Shown: positions 14,763-22,561, numbered from the stretch's first letter. The stretch: 64,000 nucleotides of DNA from Nonomuraea sp. MG754425 (GCF_021699195.1 NZ_SSXE01000024.1:1-64000); one strand, 5' to 3'. Numbers and translations: made by a program. The notes: generated by a model not told the origin, from the letters alone.

Positions 14763-15944
14763 ATGACCGATGCCAGTACCCTCGGTGCGCGTCTCCGCGC
14801 CGTACGAATCGACCGTGACCTGACTCAAGAAGAACTGGCCGAGCGAGCCGGCCTTTCACGGGACCTGATCGCCAAGCTGGAGCAGGGGCAGCGACGATCG
14901 GCTCGGCTCACCTCGCTCATGCGCCTGGCCAACGCTCTCGACATCGAGCTGTCCAAGTTGCTCGGCAAACGCGACCAACTCGGTGCCGATCGCGACGGCG
15001 GGAGCGTCCTGGCCCTTCGGAACGCGTTGCTCACACCATCCCTGCTCCCCGACCTTGATGACGGCATGGACGGCGAGCCCACCCCTCTGCCTGACATCGA
15101 GGCGGCGGTGGAGCAGGCATGCCGTTCCTACTGGCGCGGGAACTTCCCCGCTCTCATCGCCGGCCTGCCTGATCTGCTGGCCGAAGCTCGCTACTCACAC
15201 GCGGCCTTTGGAGCCGCCGCCGTGTACCCGCTGTCCATGGCTTATGACCTGGCGGCGGCCGTGATGATCCACCTTGGCCGCGAAGACCTGGCCGCGATCG
15301 GTGCGGAACGAGCCATCACGACGGCACACGGCGGCGACGACGAACTGCTCTGGGCATGCTTGCACGCCACGTACGTGTGGGTCCTGCTCAACCAGGCTCG
15401 CCTCACCGAGGCCGAGCAACTCGCGACCACCATGGCCGCGCGCATCGAGCCGGCCTTCTCCGCGCCCACTCAGCACATCGCCGTGTGGGGCAAGCTCCTG
15501 CTCGGCGCGATGGCCCCAGCCGCTGCGGCGGGCCGGGACATCACCGAGTACGCGTCGCTTGCGGCTGCCGGGGCCGGACGGCTGCGCGGCACGGTCGCCA
15601 TCTACAACAGCAGGTTCGGCCCGGACATGGTGGCAGAGCAGGAGACGCATGCCTACACCGTGCTCCGTCACCCCACCATGGCGTTGCAGGCCGCCAGACG
15701 GATCCAGCCGGGAGCGCTGGAAAGCATCGCCTTCGGGCGTCACCTGATCGACGTGGCCCAGGCCCACCTGGACGCGGGCCACCGAGTGGCGGCCACTGAG
15801 AGGCTGCTGGAGGCACGGGAGCAGTCGCGGGTGTGGTTCCGTCACCAGGCAGTGGCTCGGGGCCTGGTCGAGGCCATCCGTGACGAGGAGACGCGCCCGT
15901 CCCGCGCCGTGCGGTCACTGGCTCGAACCTTAAACCTGGGCTGA
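14763..15944 (+). CDS. XRE regulator with large helical C-terminal domain
   Basis: A 393-residue protein. A Cro/C1-type HTH lies at about 5-65 (LGARLRAVRIDRDLTQEELA, GLSRDLIAKLEQGQR). Residues about 110-390 are almost all helical and Ala/Leu-rich with repeating helix pairs, which looks like a TPR-type sensory domain, common in actinomycete HTH-TPR regulators. Gene starts 55 bp after the HAD gene, with GGCAGGG before the ATG. It probably regulates island functions or senses a small ligand; the role is not known. Confidence 0.8.
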   Translation: MTDASTLGARLRAVRIDRDLTQEELAERAGLSRDLIAKLEQGQRRSARLTSLMRLANALDIELSKLLGKRDQLGADRDGGSVLALRNALLTPSLLPDLDDGMDGEPTPLPDIEAAVEQACRSYWRGNFPALIAGLPDLLAEARYSHAAFGAAAVYPLSMAYDLAAAVMIHLGREDLAAIGAERAITTAHGGDDELLWACLHATYVWVLLNQARLTEAEQLATTMAARIEPAFSAPTQHIAVWGKLLLGAMAPAAAAGRDITEYASLAAAGAGRLRGTVAIYNSRFGPDMVAEQETHAYTVLRHPTMALQAARRIQPGALESIAFGRHLIDVAQAHLDAGHRVAATERLLEAREQSRVWFRHQAVARGLVEAIRDEETRPSRAVRSLARTLNLG

Positions 15945-16042
15945 GTAGGACACGATGTCCTCATAGGCCGAAACGCAGTCGAGCCGGTAGGACAGCACGT
16001 CCATGGAGGTCTGTTTCCCCAGCTCATAGCGTTTTCCGCACG

Positions 16043-16378
16043 GATCCATCCGATGCGGCAGAGCAAGCGACAACCCCGACTGCGGACCTCGACATCGGCG
16101 CGGCGATCACCCGAGCCGCGATCGCCGCACGCGCGGCTGCGGAGCGAGAACAGCAGGCCCTCCAGCAGGTCGCCGAGCTTCGGGCCGCCTACCCCGGTTG
16201 GGACATCAGCCGTTGCCGTGACGAGACCGGCGAGTGGTGGGTGGCCGTACTGCGGAGCGCGGTCACGGAACAGATGGCCCTACTCGGCGTGGTCAGAGAG
16301 TCCCGCCAGCGAGACGGGTCGGCACTCACGATCGTCCTGGCCAGCCAGACAGCTCTCATGGAGCGCACCCGAGCATGA
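16043..16378 (+). pseudogene. Start-less small coding frame, likely 5'-truncated
   Basis: The frame reads AEREQQALQQVAELRAAYPG, then WDISRCRDETGEWWVAVLRS, and ends TALMERTRA. It looks genuinely coding and its stop overlaps the next gene's ATG (ATGA). However, no ATG, GTG or TTG precedes the conserved-looking part in frame; the first GTG is deep inside. Either the 5' end was lost when the island decayed or translation starts at a rare codon. Family unknown; proteins of this style occur in AICE cargo. Confidence 0.5.
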
Positions 16379-16782
16379 GCACAGGACCCCAGCACTGCGG
16401 GGAGTGCGGCCAGGCCGTGTACCGCGTCCGCCTACAGGACGGCGGCACCCGCATCGATCTCGACCCGCAACCCGTCATCGGCGGCACGTACACATTCTGG
16501 AACCCGACCTATGGCCAGCAGCTCTGGCTGTGCAAGCCAAGACCTGTCAGGGTCTTGCCGCCCCGTGGTTGCTTTGGCCAGGAAGCCAAGGAGTGGGACG
16601 GTCGAAAGGCCGCCGACGGACGTCGATGGTTCGTGCAGCACGTCTGCGGGTTGACGGCGGCAGAGGTCGTGGAGGAACGACGCCGCCGGAAGGGCGCAGA
16701 AAGTGTCCCCGCTGTCCCTGCCGTCCCTAAGGCTGCTGTGACCAGCACCAACGTAGGGCCCGCCGAGGGACATGTCTCCTGA
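16375..16782 (+). CDS. Small CxxC protein, 135 aa, element cargo
   Basis: Begins MSTGPQHCGECGQAVYRV, so a CxxC knuckle lies at residues 8-11. The next segment is GTRIDLDPQPVIGGTYTFWN, and two more Cys occur downstream (LCKP, RGCFG), which could complete a zinc site. The C-terminal third is basic (EERRRRKGAE) and then Ala/Pro-rich. The ATG overlaps the preceding frame's stop by ATGA. No function assigned; a nucleic-acid-binding zinc ribbon is possible. Confidence 0.6.
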   Translation: MSTGPQHCGECGQAVYRVRLQDGGTRIDLDPQPVIGGTYTFWNPTYGQQLWLCKPRPVRVLPPRGCFGQEAKEWDGRKAADGRRWFVQHVCGLTAAEVVEERRRRKGAESVPAVPAVPKAAVTSTNVGPAEGHVS

Positions 16783-16999
16783 GGGACTGTCCCTGATGCC
16801 GTCAAGAACGCCGGTGGTTCGAGATAGGCAAGGCCCGACCTCAGGTTGTTGTGGCGATCGTCGCGTAAGGGCCTGAATGGAGCTTCGCGCGCCCTCTGTC
16901 CGCGCTGCGCGCCGGAAGACAGGCTGTAACACCCTGGGGGCGCCCTCGGTGTTGCAGCAGGTTTGGCCCTGGCGGGCCGTCGCCTTCTGATCGCACCGC

Positions 17000-17094
17000 T
17001 CGCGCACTGCGACCCAGACGCGGCACGTCTTGAGCAGGACATCCCTGACCCATCCGCTGACCTGGTCGTGAGTGTGCTTCTGCGGGGGCAGGTA
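17000..17094 (-). repeat. 95-bp inverted copy of GNAT gene segment
   Basis: Reverse complement of 20210-20304 with a single mismatch (17078). The matching bases encode the N-terminal third of the acetyltransferase. Identity this high indicates a recent duplication or recombination. Confidence 0.92.
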
Positions 17095-17173
17095 GAGGAG
17101 CGGCCGAGTGGCAAACTGCGTGACAACCGTGGCAGACGATCACGGACGTTGACGGACGCTTGGGAACGGCAGG

Positions 17174-17205
17174 GCCTGGTCAGCGCCGTCATGAGTTCGG
17201 TGGGA
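17174..17205 (+). repeat. 32-bp direct copy of GNAT gene end
   Basis: Identical to 20573-20604, which spans the last codons of the GNAT gene and the overlapping ATG of the next small gene. Confidence 0.9.
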
Positions 17206-17225
17206 ACGGGCGCTCAGCTTGCCTG

Positions 17226-17279
17226 AAAGCGGAAGGTCGGCGGTTCGACCCCGCCCCTGACCACATCAATTGACTTGCA
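17226..17279 (+). repeat. attR: 54-bp copy of the tRNA-Phe 3' segment
   Basis: Exact copy of 12233-12286. Immediately upstream the similarity continues imperfectly (GCCTGAAA with one A fewer), so the true crossover cannot be fixed to the base. It carries no complete tRNA. Confidence 0.93.
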
Positions 17280-17284
17280 GAGAA

Positions 17285-17316
17285 GCCCCGAAGCGATTCC
17301 CGCTCCGGGGCGTTTT
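17285..17316 (+). terminator. Probable original tRNA-Phe terminator
   Basis: Hairpin GCCCCG-A-AGCG / CGCT-C-CGGGGC followed by GTTTTT, 5 bp after attR. It is what would follow tRNA-Phe if the island were excised. Confidence 0.8.
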
Positions 17317-17340
17317 TGCGTCTGTGACAGCAACGCCCGC

Positions 17341-17406
17341 CAGTGTGCCGGGATCGGCAGTCTGGTCGCAATCGTGTCCGTCCTTCTTCGTGCCCGGACG
17401 GCTTGA
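17341..17406 (+). pseudogene. Fragment of a membrane-protein gene like the one at 21796
   Basis: The plus frame reads GIGSLVAIVSVLLRARTA then stop. The intact gene at 21796 has GAAIGSLVAIASVFLRARQE at its N-terminal TM helix. Only about 18 codons survive, with no start. It is further evidence that pieces of the 20-22 kb region were copied near the island. Confidence 0.6.
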
Positions 17407-17670
17407 CATAAAGAGAGATGTCGAGCACAACGACCTGCAGAAACACCGACGTCCGCGAGTCTCCGCCGGACTTGATCCCACGATGTTCGAGCCCAGAACC
17501 TCGTCTACGCGGCCCGTTCCTGCCGTCCTCCGGTGACACTCTGACCAGCCGTAATGCGAACGCCTGTACCTGATGACACGAGTCTGAGAGGGCGTCTCCT
17601 GCATAGCGGGGGATGACGTGAAGGCGGAAGTCGAAGACCGTCTGGAAGCGACGTCGACACCCCCGACGGC

Positions 17671-18903
17671 CTACGCGCGGCTGTCCTGCTTGGCGTCGGC
17701 GTCCACGCGGCCGCCGTCGTCCGTGATCTTGAGCTTTCGTACGGCGGGAGCCAGCACGTAGGGCAGGTTGGCCGCCGCGGTGCCGAGGCAGGCGATCCAC
17801 AGGAGCTGGTGAATGGTGACGGCCTCGCCCAGCAGGCCGCCGACGACACCGCCGAGCGGCAGCGAGCCCCACGTGAGGAAGCGGAGGCTGGCGTTCATCC
17901 TGCCGCGCAGGGCTTCAGGGCAGATCGCCTGGCGGTAGCTGCCCTGGGCGACGTTGAGCATGACCGCGACCAGGAAGATGAGCGCCATGCCGATCGGGTA
18001 GAGGGCGAGCCGCCAGCCGGGTCCGGTGAAGGCGATGAGCACGGTGATCGGGATGATGAGGACGGCTGCGCCGTACATCGTGGGGCCGTGACCGAAGCGG
18101 GCGATCACGCGTGGCGCGAGGAGCGCACCGAGCAGGCCGCCGGCTCCGGCACCCGAGATCATCAGGCCGTAGGCCGTCGCGCTCACGCCCAGCTCGTCGA
18201 CCAGGTACAACGGCTGGACGACGGCCCAGATGCCGTTGATGAACATGTTCATGGCGCCGACGAGGCCGATCAGGCGCAGGATGGGGTGGCCGAGCACGTA
18301 GCGCAGGCCCTCCATGAGGCTCACGCGCCCCCCGGAGGGGGTCTCCTCGGCCTTGACGGTCGCCAGCAGGGCGGCGGAGATCAGGTAGCTGACCGCGTCG
18401 GCCACGATGGCGATGGGCGCCGTGAGCGCCTGCACGAGCCAGCCGCCGAGCCCGGGGCCGAAGAGCACGGCGAGGCTGCGCACGGACTCCAGGGTTCCCA
18501 TGCCCTTGGGCAACTGCTCCTTGGTCACGATGGAGGGCAGGAAGCTCAGGTGGGCGACGTCGAAGAAGGCCGTGCCGATGCTGACGATCACGGCGACCGC
18601 GTAGAGCTGCGCCAGCGTGAGCGCGTCGAACAGCGCGGCGATCGGGATGGAGGCCAGGGCGACCGCGCGCAGCAGGTCGGCCGTCACCAGGATGGGCTTC
18701 CTGCGCAACCGGTCGACCCACACGCCGGCGGGCAGCCCGAAGAGGAGGAAGCCGATCATCTCGGCCCCGCTGAGCAGGCCGAGCTCGAACGGGCCCGCGT
18801 CCAGCACCAGCAGCGCGACCAGCGGGAGGGCCACGCGCGTGACGTGGGTGCCGAACTGGCTGAAGCCGTCGGCGGTGACGTAACGACGGAAAACGGGGGG
18901 CAT
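17671..18903 (-). CDS. MFS exporter, EntS-like (MFS_3)
   Basis: A 410-residue protein with 12 predicted TM segments, no large soluble domain and the motif GVWVDRLRRKPILV after TM2. The opening FRRYVTADGFSQFGTHVTRVALPLVALL is typical of the enterobactin-exporter-like subgroup that moves drugs or siderophores outward. The C-terminal tail is hydrophilic and acidic. No regulator or biosynthetic gene adjoins it, so the substrate cannot be guessed. ATG 18903 gives a normal N-terminus. Confidence 0.87.
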   Translation of the reverse strand: MPPVFRRYVTADGFSQFGTHVTRVALPLVALLVLDAGPFELGLLSGAEMIGFLLFGLPAGVWVDRLRRKPILVTADLLRAVALASIPIAALFDALTLAQLYAVAVIVSIGTAFFDVAHLSFLPSIVTKEQLPKGMGTLESVRSLAVLFGPGLGGWLVQALTAPIAIVADAVSYLISAALLATVKAEETPSGGRVSLMEGLRYVLGHPILRLIGLVGAMNMFINGIWAVVQPLYLVDELGVSATAYGLMISGAGAGGLLGALLAPRVIARFGHGPTMYGAAVLIIPITVLIAFTGPGWRLALYPIGMALIFLVAVMLNVAQGSYRQAICPEALRGRMNASLRFLTWGSLPLGGVVGGLLGEAVTIHQLLWIACLGTAAANLPYVLAPAVRKLKITDDGGRVDADAKQDSRA

Positions 18904-18959
18904 CTGATCTACGCTAGGGATGTCGGCGCTCTGCGAAATCCCCCCGACGCCGCGGCCGG

Positions 18960-19060
18960 ATGTACGGCACCGTGCTGGTCGGCCTGGACGGCAACACCGT
19001 CATCGATCTGCTGGGGGATCGCGAAAGCGCCACGCCGGCCGCCTGGCACCGGTCTCAGGC
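18960..19060 (+). pseudogene. ISL3-family transposase scrap
   Basis: About 30 codons (YGTVLVGLDGNTVIDLLGDR, then ESATPAAW) match the conserved start of the DDE domain of ISL3 transposases, where Y-G-T-V-L-V-D and DLLPDRE are hallmarks. Neither the zinc-binding N-terminus nor the rest of the DDE domain is present, and downstream codons are scrambled. No flanking terminal repeats were found. Confidence 0.65.
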
Positions 19061-19279
19061 CGGTCGCAGCCGGCCTGTCGCGCGCGCAGGTCGGCCTTAC
19101 GCGTCGCCATCTCCAGCCCACGCTTCATCTCCGGGCGTAAGCGGCGGTCGCTGATCGATGCTCATGTTGATCATCGTCACACCCTCTTGCCGACACTCCA
19201 GATTGCGCCACCCGCCCACCCCGCCAACCTGCCGGAACACCGCAAACCGTGGCAGAACCGCCAGCAGTATCGTGGCGGG

Positions 19280-19723
19280 ATGATCGAGCTTCGAGAGGGC
19301 GGTGTGATCGACTGCTCCGCCGCGCGGGTGTGGGCGGTGGTCGCCGACTACGGGCAGGACCCGCGGTGGCGGAAGGGCGTCGAGACGATGGCGCCGTCGC
19401 CCGAGGGACTCGTGCGGGTGGGGACGACCACCGCCGAGGTCATGCGGTTCGCGGGCAAGACCTATCGCAACGGCGGCGAGGTCGTGGCCGTGGAGCCGGG
19501 GCGGTCGTTCGCGTGGCGGACCAACTCGGGGATCGTCGCCGAGGGCGGCAGGCTCGTCGAACCGCTCGGCGAGGAACGGTGCCGCTTCACCTTCCACGTG
19601 CGCGTCTCCCCGCGCACCGGCTCCGAGCGGGTGCTGGAGCCGGTGCTCAGGTGGTTGCTGCGGCGCTCGATCCGTGCGGACGTCCGGCGGCTGGCCGTGG
19701 GGTTCAGCCGCCGCGCTGCTTGA
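19280..19723 (+). CDS. SRPBCC-family protein (polyketide cyclase-like fold)
   Basis: A 147-residue START/Bet v1-like small-molecule-binding protein. It begins with a strand and helix (GGVIDCSAARVWAVVADYGQ), followed by DPRWRKGVETM and alternating strands including YRNGGEVVAVEPGRSFAWRT, then a long C-terminal helix LEPVLRWLLRRSIRADV. Members bind hydrophobic ligands or act as cyclases/dehydratases; no catalytic residue can be assigned. GGCGGG lies just before the ATG. It stands alone. Confidence 0.85.
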   Translation: MIELREGGVIDCSAARVWAVVADYGQDPRWRKGVETMAPSPEGLVRVGTTTAEVMRFAGKTYRNGGEVVAVEPGRSFAWRTNSGIVAEGGRLVEPLGEERCRFTFHVRVSPRTGSERVLEPVLRWLLRRSIRADVRRLAVGFSRRAA

Positions 19724-20110
19724 GGGCGCCCCGTCCGGGCATGCGGCGATCTGCTTGGTGACCGGCTGTTTGCCCGCCAGTTCGAGGAAGTTCTTCGCCA
19801 CGGTGGAGGGGATGTCGCCCGGGATGGCGTCCTCCTCCCGAGCGTGGCCTCACCCCCCAAGTGGAGTGATCGTTGCGGGTCACCCCAGGTGACGGCTTCT
19901 CGCCGCAGATGCGGGTTTCGGTCGGGGGATGAGTCCGGCGGCTTGTGCCGCGACAACGATGGCGGGGGCGTTTTCGCAGGTCGCGATGCTCGCTGGTGGG
20001 CCGTCGCCTGCTGATCTCACCGGTAGCCTCGCCGGCCCTTCGTCTTGACCGGAAAGGTTCACCGGGTTATTTGTTCGCCTGTGTCCTGGCCCTCGCCATA
20101 GGTTCACGTC
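19724..20110. other. 387-bp gap with a minus-strand coding remnant
   Basis: On the minus strand a frame reading DAIPGDIPSTVAKNFLELAG, then KQPVTKQIAACPDG (about 19840-19730) looks like a real protein tail but has no start and runs into the SRPBCC gene. Nothing else is convincing. 19994-20021 resembles 16971-16998. Confidence 0.4.
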
Positions 20111-20593
20111 ATGAGCGAGGACGGCAGGACCGAGATCCGGGTCGCGGACGCGGCAGACGCGGCCGTGGTCGCACACATCCACATGGTCTCCCGAGCGGCG
20201 ACCATGCCATACCTGCCCCCGCAGACGCACACTCACGACCAGGTCAGCGGATGGGTCAGGGATGTCCTGCTCAAGACGTGCCGCGTCTGGGTCGCAGTGC
20301 GCGAACTGGAGATCCTCGGTTTTGCCGCCCTTGAGGGTGACGTGCTCGAACATCTGTATCTGCGACCGGACGTCCGCCGCCAGGGCATCGGGACGCTACT
20401 CCTCGACACGGTCAGACGACACAGCCCCGAAGGAGTGTCCCTGCACGTCTTCCAACAGAACACCAACGCCCGCGCGTTCTATGAGCGGCACGGCTTCACC
20501 GTCCTCGACACGAGCGACGGTAGCGGCAACATGGAGAGCCTGCCCGACATGACCTTGCGCTGGACACCGGACGCCTGGTCAGCGCCGTCATGA
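20111..20593 (+). CDS. GNAT-family N-acetyltransferase
   Basis: A 160-residue protein with the full GNAT fold. Motif A (acetyl-CoA pyrophosphate loop) is LRPDVRRQGIGTLLLDTVRR (about 88-107), and motif B is NTNARAFYERHGFTVLD (about 117-133). It is similar to RimI-like single-domain acetyltransferases. Its stop overlaps the ATG of the next small gene. Partial rearranged copies of this gene lie at 17000-17205. Substrate unknown. Confidence 0.9.
   Translation: MSEDGRTEIRVADAADAAVVAHIHMVSRAATMPYLPPQTHTHDQVSGWVRDVLLKTCRVWVAVRELEILGFAALEGDVLEHLYLRPDVRRQGIGTLLLDTVRRHSPEGVSLHVFQQNTNARAFYERHGFTVLDTSDGSGNMESLPDMTLRWTPDAWSAPS
20210..20304 (+). repeat. GNAT gene segment duplicated (inverted) at 17000-17094
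   Basis: This is the intact-gene copy of the 95-bp pair; it keeps the reading frame and is the likely source. Confidence 0.9.
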
Positions 20594-20763
20594 GTTCGGT
20601 GGGAGCGGATTTCGGTCAGCCGAAGTTCCTGTTGATCGACGGGGATGGACGCGTGCTCGGGACTTGCCTTGATGCCGAGGGCGTCTTCATCGAGTCGGTC
20701 GAGAGCGATGAGCCGGTGACTGTCGAGATCCTGGGGTGCCTTCCCACTCGGCGCTTTACGTGA
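20590..20763 (+). CDS. Small hypothetical protein, 57 aa
   Basis: ATG overlaps the GNAT stop by 4 bp (ATGA). The sequence reads GQPKFLLIDGDGRVLGTCLD, then VFIESVESDEPVTVEILGCL, with alternating strands and no bias, which looks like real protein. No family recognised. The first codons are duplicated at 17191, where the frame stops after 11 codons. Translational coupling to the acetyltransferase is likely. Confidence 0.5.
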   Translation: MSSVGADFGQPKFLLIDGDGRVLGTCLDAEGVFIESVESDEPVTVEILGCLPTRRFT

Positions 20764-20805
20764 CTTCTTGGAGGGGTCCAAGCGGTACCGCCTGAGAAAT
20801 CCTCT

Positions 20806-20994
20806 TTGGCTGGAAGCGCTTCGGATGCTCGCGATTTCGGGGCGAGAGTGCCGTTCACCCTGATCTGGAGCGATTCCCACGTTGCCCAGCGGTCCCTGAC
20901 AAGGACCTTGGACGAGATGGACGACGGTCCGACGTACTTCGACATCATCCAGACCATCTTCGGAGAACACGGTGTGGGAGTCACGTTGAGGTGA
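20806..20994 (+). CDS. Small hypothetical protein or C-terminal remnant, 62 aa
   Basis: Reads FTLIWSDSHVAQRSLTRTLD, then DGPTYFDIIQTIFGEHGVGV, which is protein-like. The only starts are a TTG at 20806 without an RBS, so it may be the end of a gene whose 5' part is lost. It follows the 57-residue gene by 42 bp. Function unknown. Confidence 0.35.
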   Translation: MAGSASDARDFGARVPFTLIWSDSHVAQRSLTRTLDEMDDGPTYFDIIQTIFGEHGVGVTLR

Positions 20995-21087
20995 CTGCCG
21001 GCGCATCACCGCCGCGTCCGACGAGAACGGCGCGGTGGTCACGCCCCTGAGGCTGCGCGAGCGGCTTGTGCCAGGGGTGGGGGCCGG

Positions 21088-21114
21088 CCCCGTTCGCCCT
21101 TTCGGGCGAAGGGG
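21088..21114. terminator. Hairpin between convergent genes
   Basis: CCCC-G-TTCGCCC / TTTC / GGGCGAA-GGGG: an 11-bp stem with one bulged base and a tetraloop. It lies just before the 3' end of the minus-strand secreted-protein gene. Confidence 0.7.
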
Positions 21115-21147
21115 CGCGACGTCGGCCGGGCCGTGCTGGTCGATCGT

Positions 21148-21519
21148 TCAGCAGGTCTTGGTCTTCTGGTACGGCTTGCGGTCGTGGGTCGTCGTGATGG
21201 ACTCGGAGACCGAGCGGCCCTTGGAGATGTAGCGGCAGTTCGAGTCAGAGGCCCACGACCAGGCCACCCTGACCTTCACGGCGTTCTTGCAGTTGTTGGT
21301 GAGCTTGACGGTGGTCTTGACCAGCACCTCGCCGAGACTGTTCCGCTTGCCCGTGTACGAGCGGGTCACGTAGCGATCGACGCAGGACGGAGCGTTGCCG
21401 AGGACCTGGACGGCGCTGGTGGCCTGGGTGGTAGCGGCCTGGGCGGTGCCGGCGTGGGCCGGGGCCGCGAACGCGGTCACCACGGCGGCGCACGCGAAGG
21501 CAGTGCTCAGAAAGCGCAT
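21148..21519 (-). CDS. Small secreted protein, 123 aa
   Basis: A classical signal peptide (MRFLSTAFACAAVVTAFAAP, cleavage near AHA-GT) is followed by an Ala/Thr-rich linker. A mature domain follows with four Cys and strands such as VLVKTTVKLTNNCKNAVKVR and WSWASDSNCRYISKG. The pattern NNCxxAVxVRxxW resembles small secreted actinomycete proteins of unknown role. ATG 21519 has GGAG at 8-nt spacing. The longer open frame to 21693 is not needed. Confidence 0.8.
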   Translation of the reverse strand: MRFLSTAFACAAVVTAFAAPAHAGTAQAATTQATSAVQVLGNAPSCVDRYVTRSYTGKRNSLGEVLVKTTVKLTNNCKNAVKVRVAWSWASDSNCRYISKGRSVSESITTTHDRKPYQKTKTC

Positions 21520-21795
21520 CGATATTCTCCGGTTTCTTTGCTGCAAGAGATGAGTGGTGCTGTGCTTCGGACGGTCGTGGGTTCGGTCCCCGTCGCTGGA
21601 ACAGGTATCGGGCCGTCGCCCCCCGAGCCAGGTCCATATTTTTAGTGGACGGCGGTATAAGACAGGTATGTTGCGCCGCGCGCTCAGGCCCACGCTCGGG
21701 CGGAGCGGACGGTCACGCGCAGACGGCGACGTCGGCCACTGTGGCGTTGGCGATCATTGACGGGGTTGGAGATTCGTAGCTAACTTCCGGGATTT

Positions 21796-22437
21796 GTGAC
21801 CCCTCAGTGGATCGGTGTGGTCGGGACTGCTCTTGGCGCGGCGATCGGAAGTCTGGTCGCGATCGCTTCCGTCTTTCTCCGGGCGCGCCAGGAGGCCGCG
21901 GCCGAGGCGCGCGAGCACGAGAGAGAGCAGGTCCGTAGAGCTCGTGATCGCGAGTGGGACATCACCGTTCAGGGGCTGGACGCGCGGCGACAGACCTACG
22001 CCACTTTGTTACGGCGGGCCGCGGCCTACAGCCGGCACCTCGAAGCGATCACCGAGCAGGCTTCGGCTGCGGTCGGCGACAAGCGGGTTCCGCACCCCCT
22101 CAGGGGGGAACTGCACACCTCCAGGGCAGAGCTCGAAGATCTGGTCTTCGAGGTCGATGTGCACGCGCAGCATCCCCTTGTCGGCGATGTACTGCGGCAA
22201 CTCCTTCAAGAAGGCGAAGCAGCCCAGGACGCTCTGGAAGCAGGGGAGTGGGATCAGGCCAGGGAGCTGACTCCCTTCGTAGGTCCCTTGGTGGGGAGGC
22301 TGCGCGATGTATGCCGGTGGGATCTGGGTTTGTATGGGCCGGATCCGTACGAGGACCTGAACGGCGCGCCAGGGTCGGCAGCGGACGAGGAGAAGGCGGT
22401 CGAGCAGGAAGAAGGCGCCCCGGCCGAAACGGGCTGA
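21796..22437 (+). CDS. Membrane-anchored coiled-coil protein, 213 aa
   Basis: GTG start. One N-terminal TM helix (VGTALGAAIGSLVAIASVFL, about 9-28) is followed by a highly charged helix (EAREHEREQVRRARDREWDI) and a long helical region (about 65-165) with coiled-coil spacing. The C-terminal 25 residues are acidic. No enzyme motif. This layout occurs in many uncharacterised actinomycete proteins. A short copy of the TM segment coding sequence is found at 17341-17406. Confidence 0.7.
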   Translation: MTPQWIGVVGTALGAAIGSLVAIASVFLRARQEAAAEAREHEREQVRRARDREWDITVQGLDARRQTYATLLRRAAAYSRHLEAITEQASAAVGDKRVPHPLRGELHTSRAELEDLVFEVDVHAQHPLVGDVLRQLLQEGEAAQDALEAGEWDQARELTPFVGPLVGRLRDVCRWDLGLYGPDPYEDLNGAPGSAADEEKAVEQEEGAPAETG

Positions 22438-22508
22438 GGCGCAGCGAGTGGGGGTGGATCGGCCGAGGGCGTCACCGAGGTTGCCCCAAGCCGTCCGCCT
22501 GTCGTCGA

Positions 22509-22554
22509 GGGACGCGCCGTGCCGGGCGGGGTCCTGCCCGGCACGGCGCGTCCC
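22509..22554. terminator. Very strong bidirectional terminator
   Basis: A perfect 19-bp stem (22509-22527 with 22536-22554) and an 8-nt loop. It lies between the convergent coiled-coil gene and the protease gene and serves both strands. Confidence 0.85.
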
Positions 22555-22561
22555 GTCCTGG

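Larger units (their letters stand above)
16783..17225. other. Island right end with scrambled acetyltransferase fragments
   Basis: No gene. 16971-16998 resembles 19994-20021 in direct orientation. 17000-17094 is an inverted near-perfect copy of 20210-20304, and 17174-17205 is a direct copy of 20573-20604. The segment thus looks like a partly deleted copy of the GNAT locus whose middle was inverted. Confidence 0.75.
12233..17279. mobile_element. Decayed 5-kb AICE-like island in tRNA-Phe
   Basis: Bounded by two exact 54-bp direct repeats that include the 3' 38 bp of tRNA-Phe. Inside, next to the tRNA, are an integrase C-terminal fragment and a prim-pol fragment, followed by intact GntR, HAD and XRE genes and two small frames. 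Replication, conjugation (FtsK-like Tra) and excisionase genes are missing, so the element should be immobile by itself. The right end carries rearranged pieces of a nearby acetyltransferase gene. Confidence 0.85.

Noticed and set aside
21550-21620. tRNA-like T-arm (GTGGGTTCGGTCCCCGT) upstream of the secreted-protein gene
   Set aside because: Only a wobble-rich T stem; no matching anticodon arm or acceptor stem could be built, so I do not call a tRNA.
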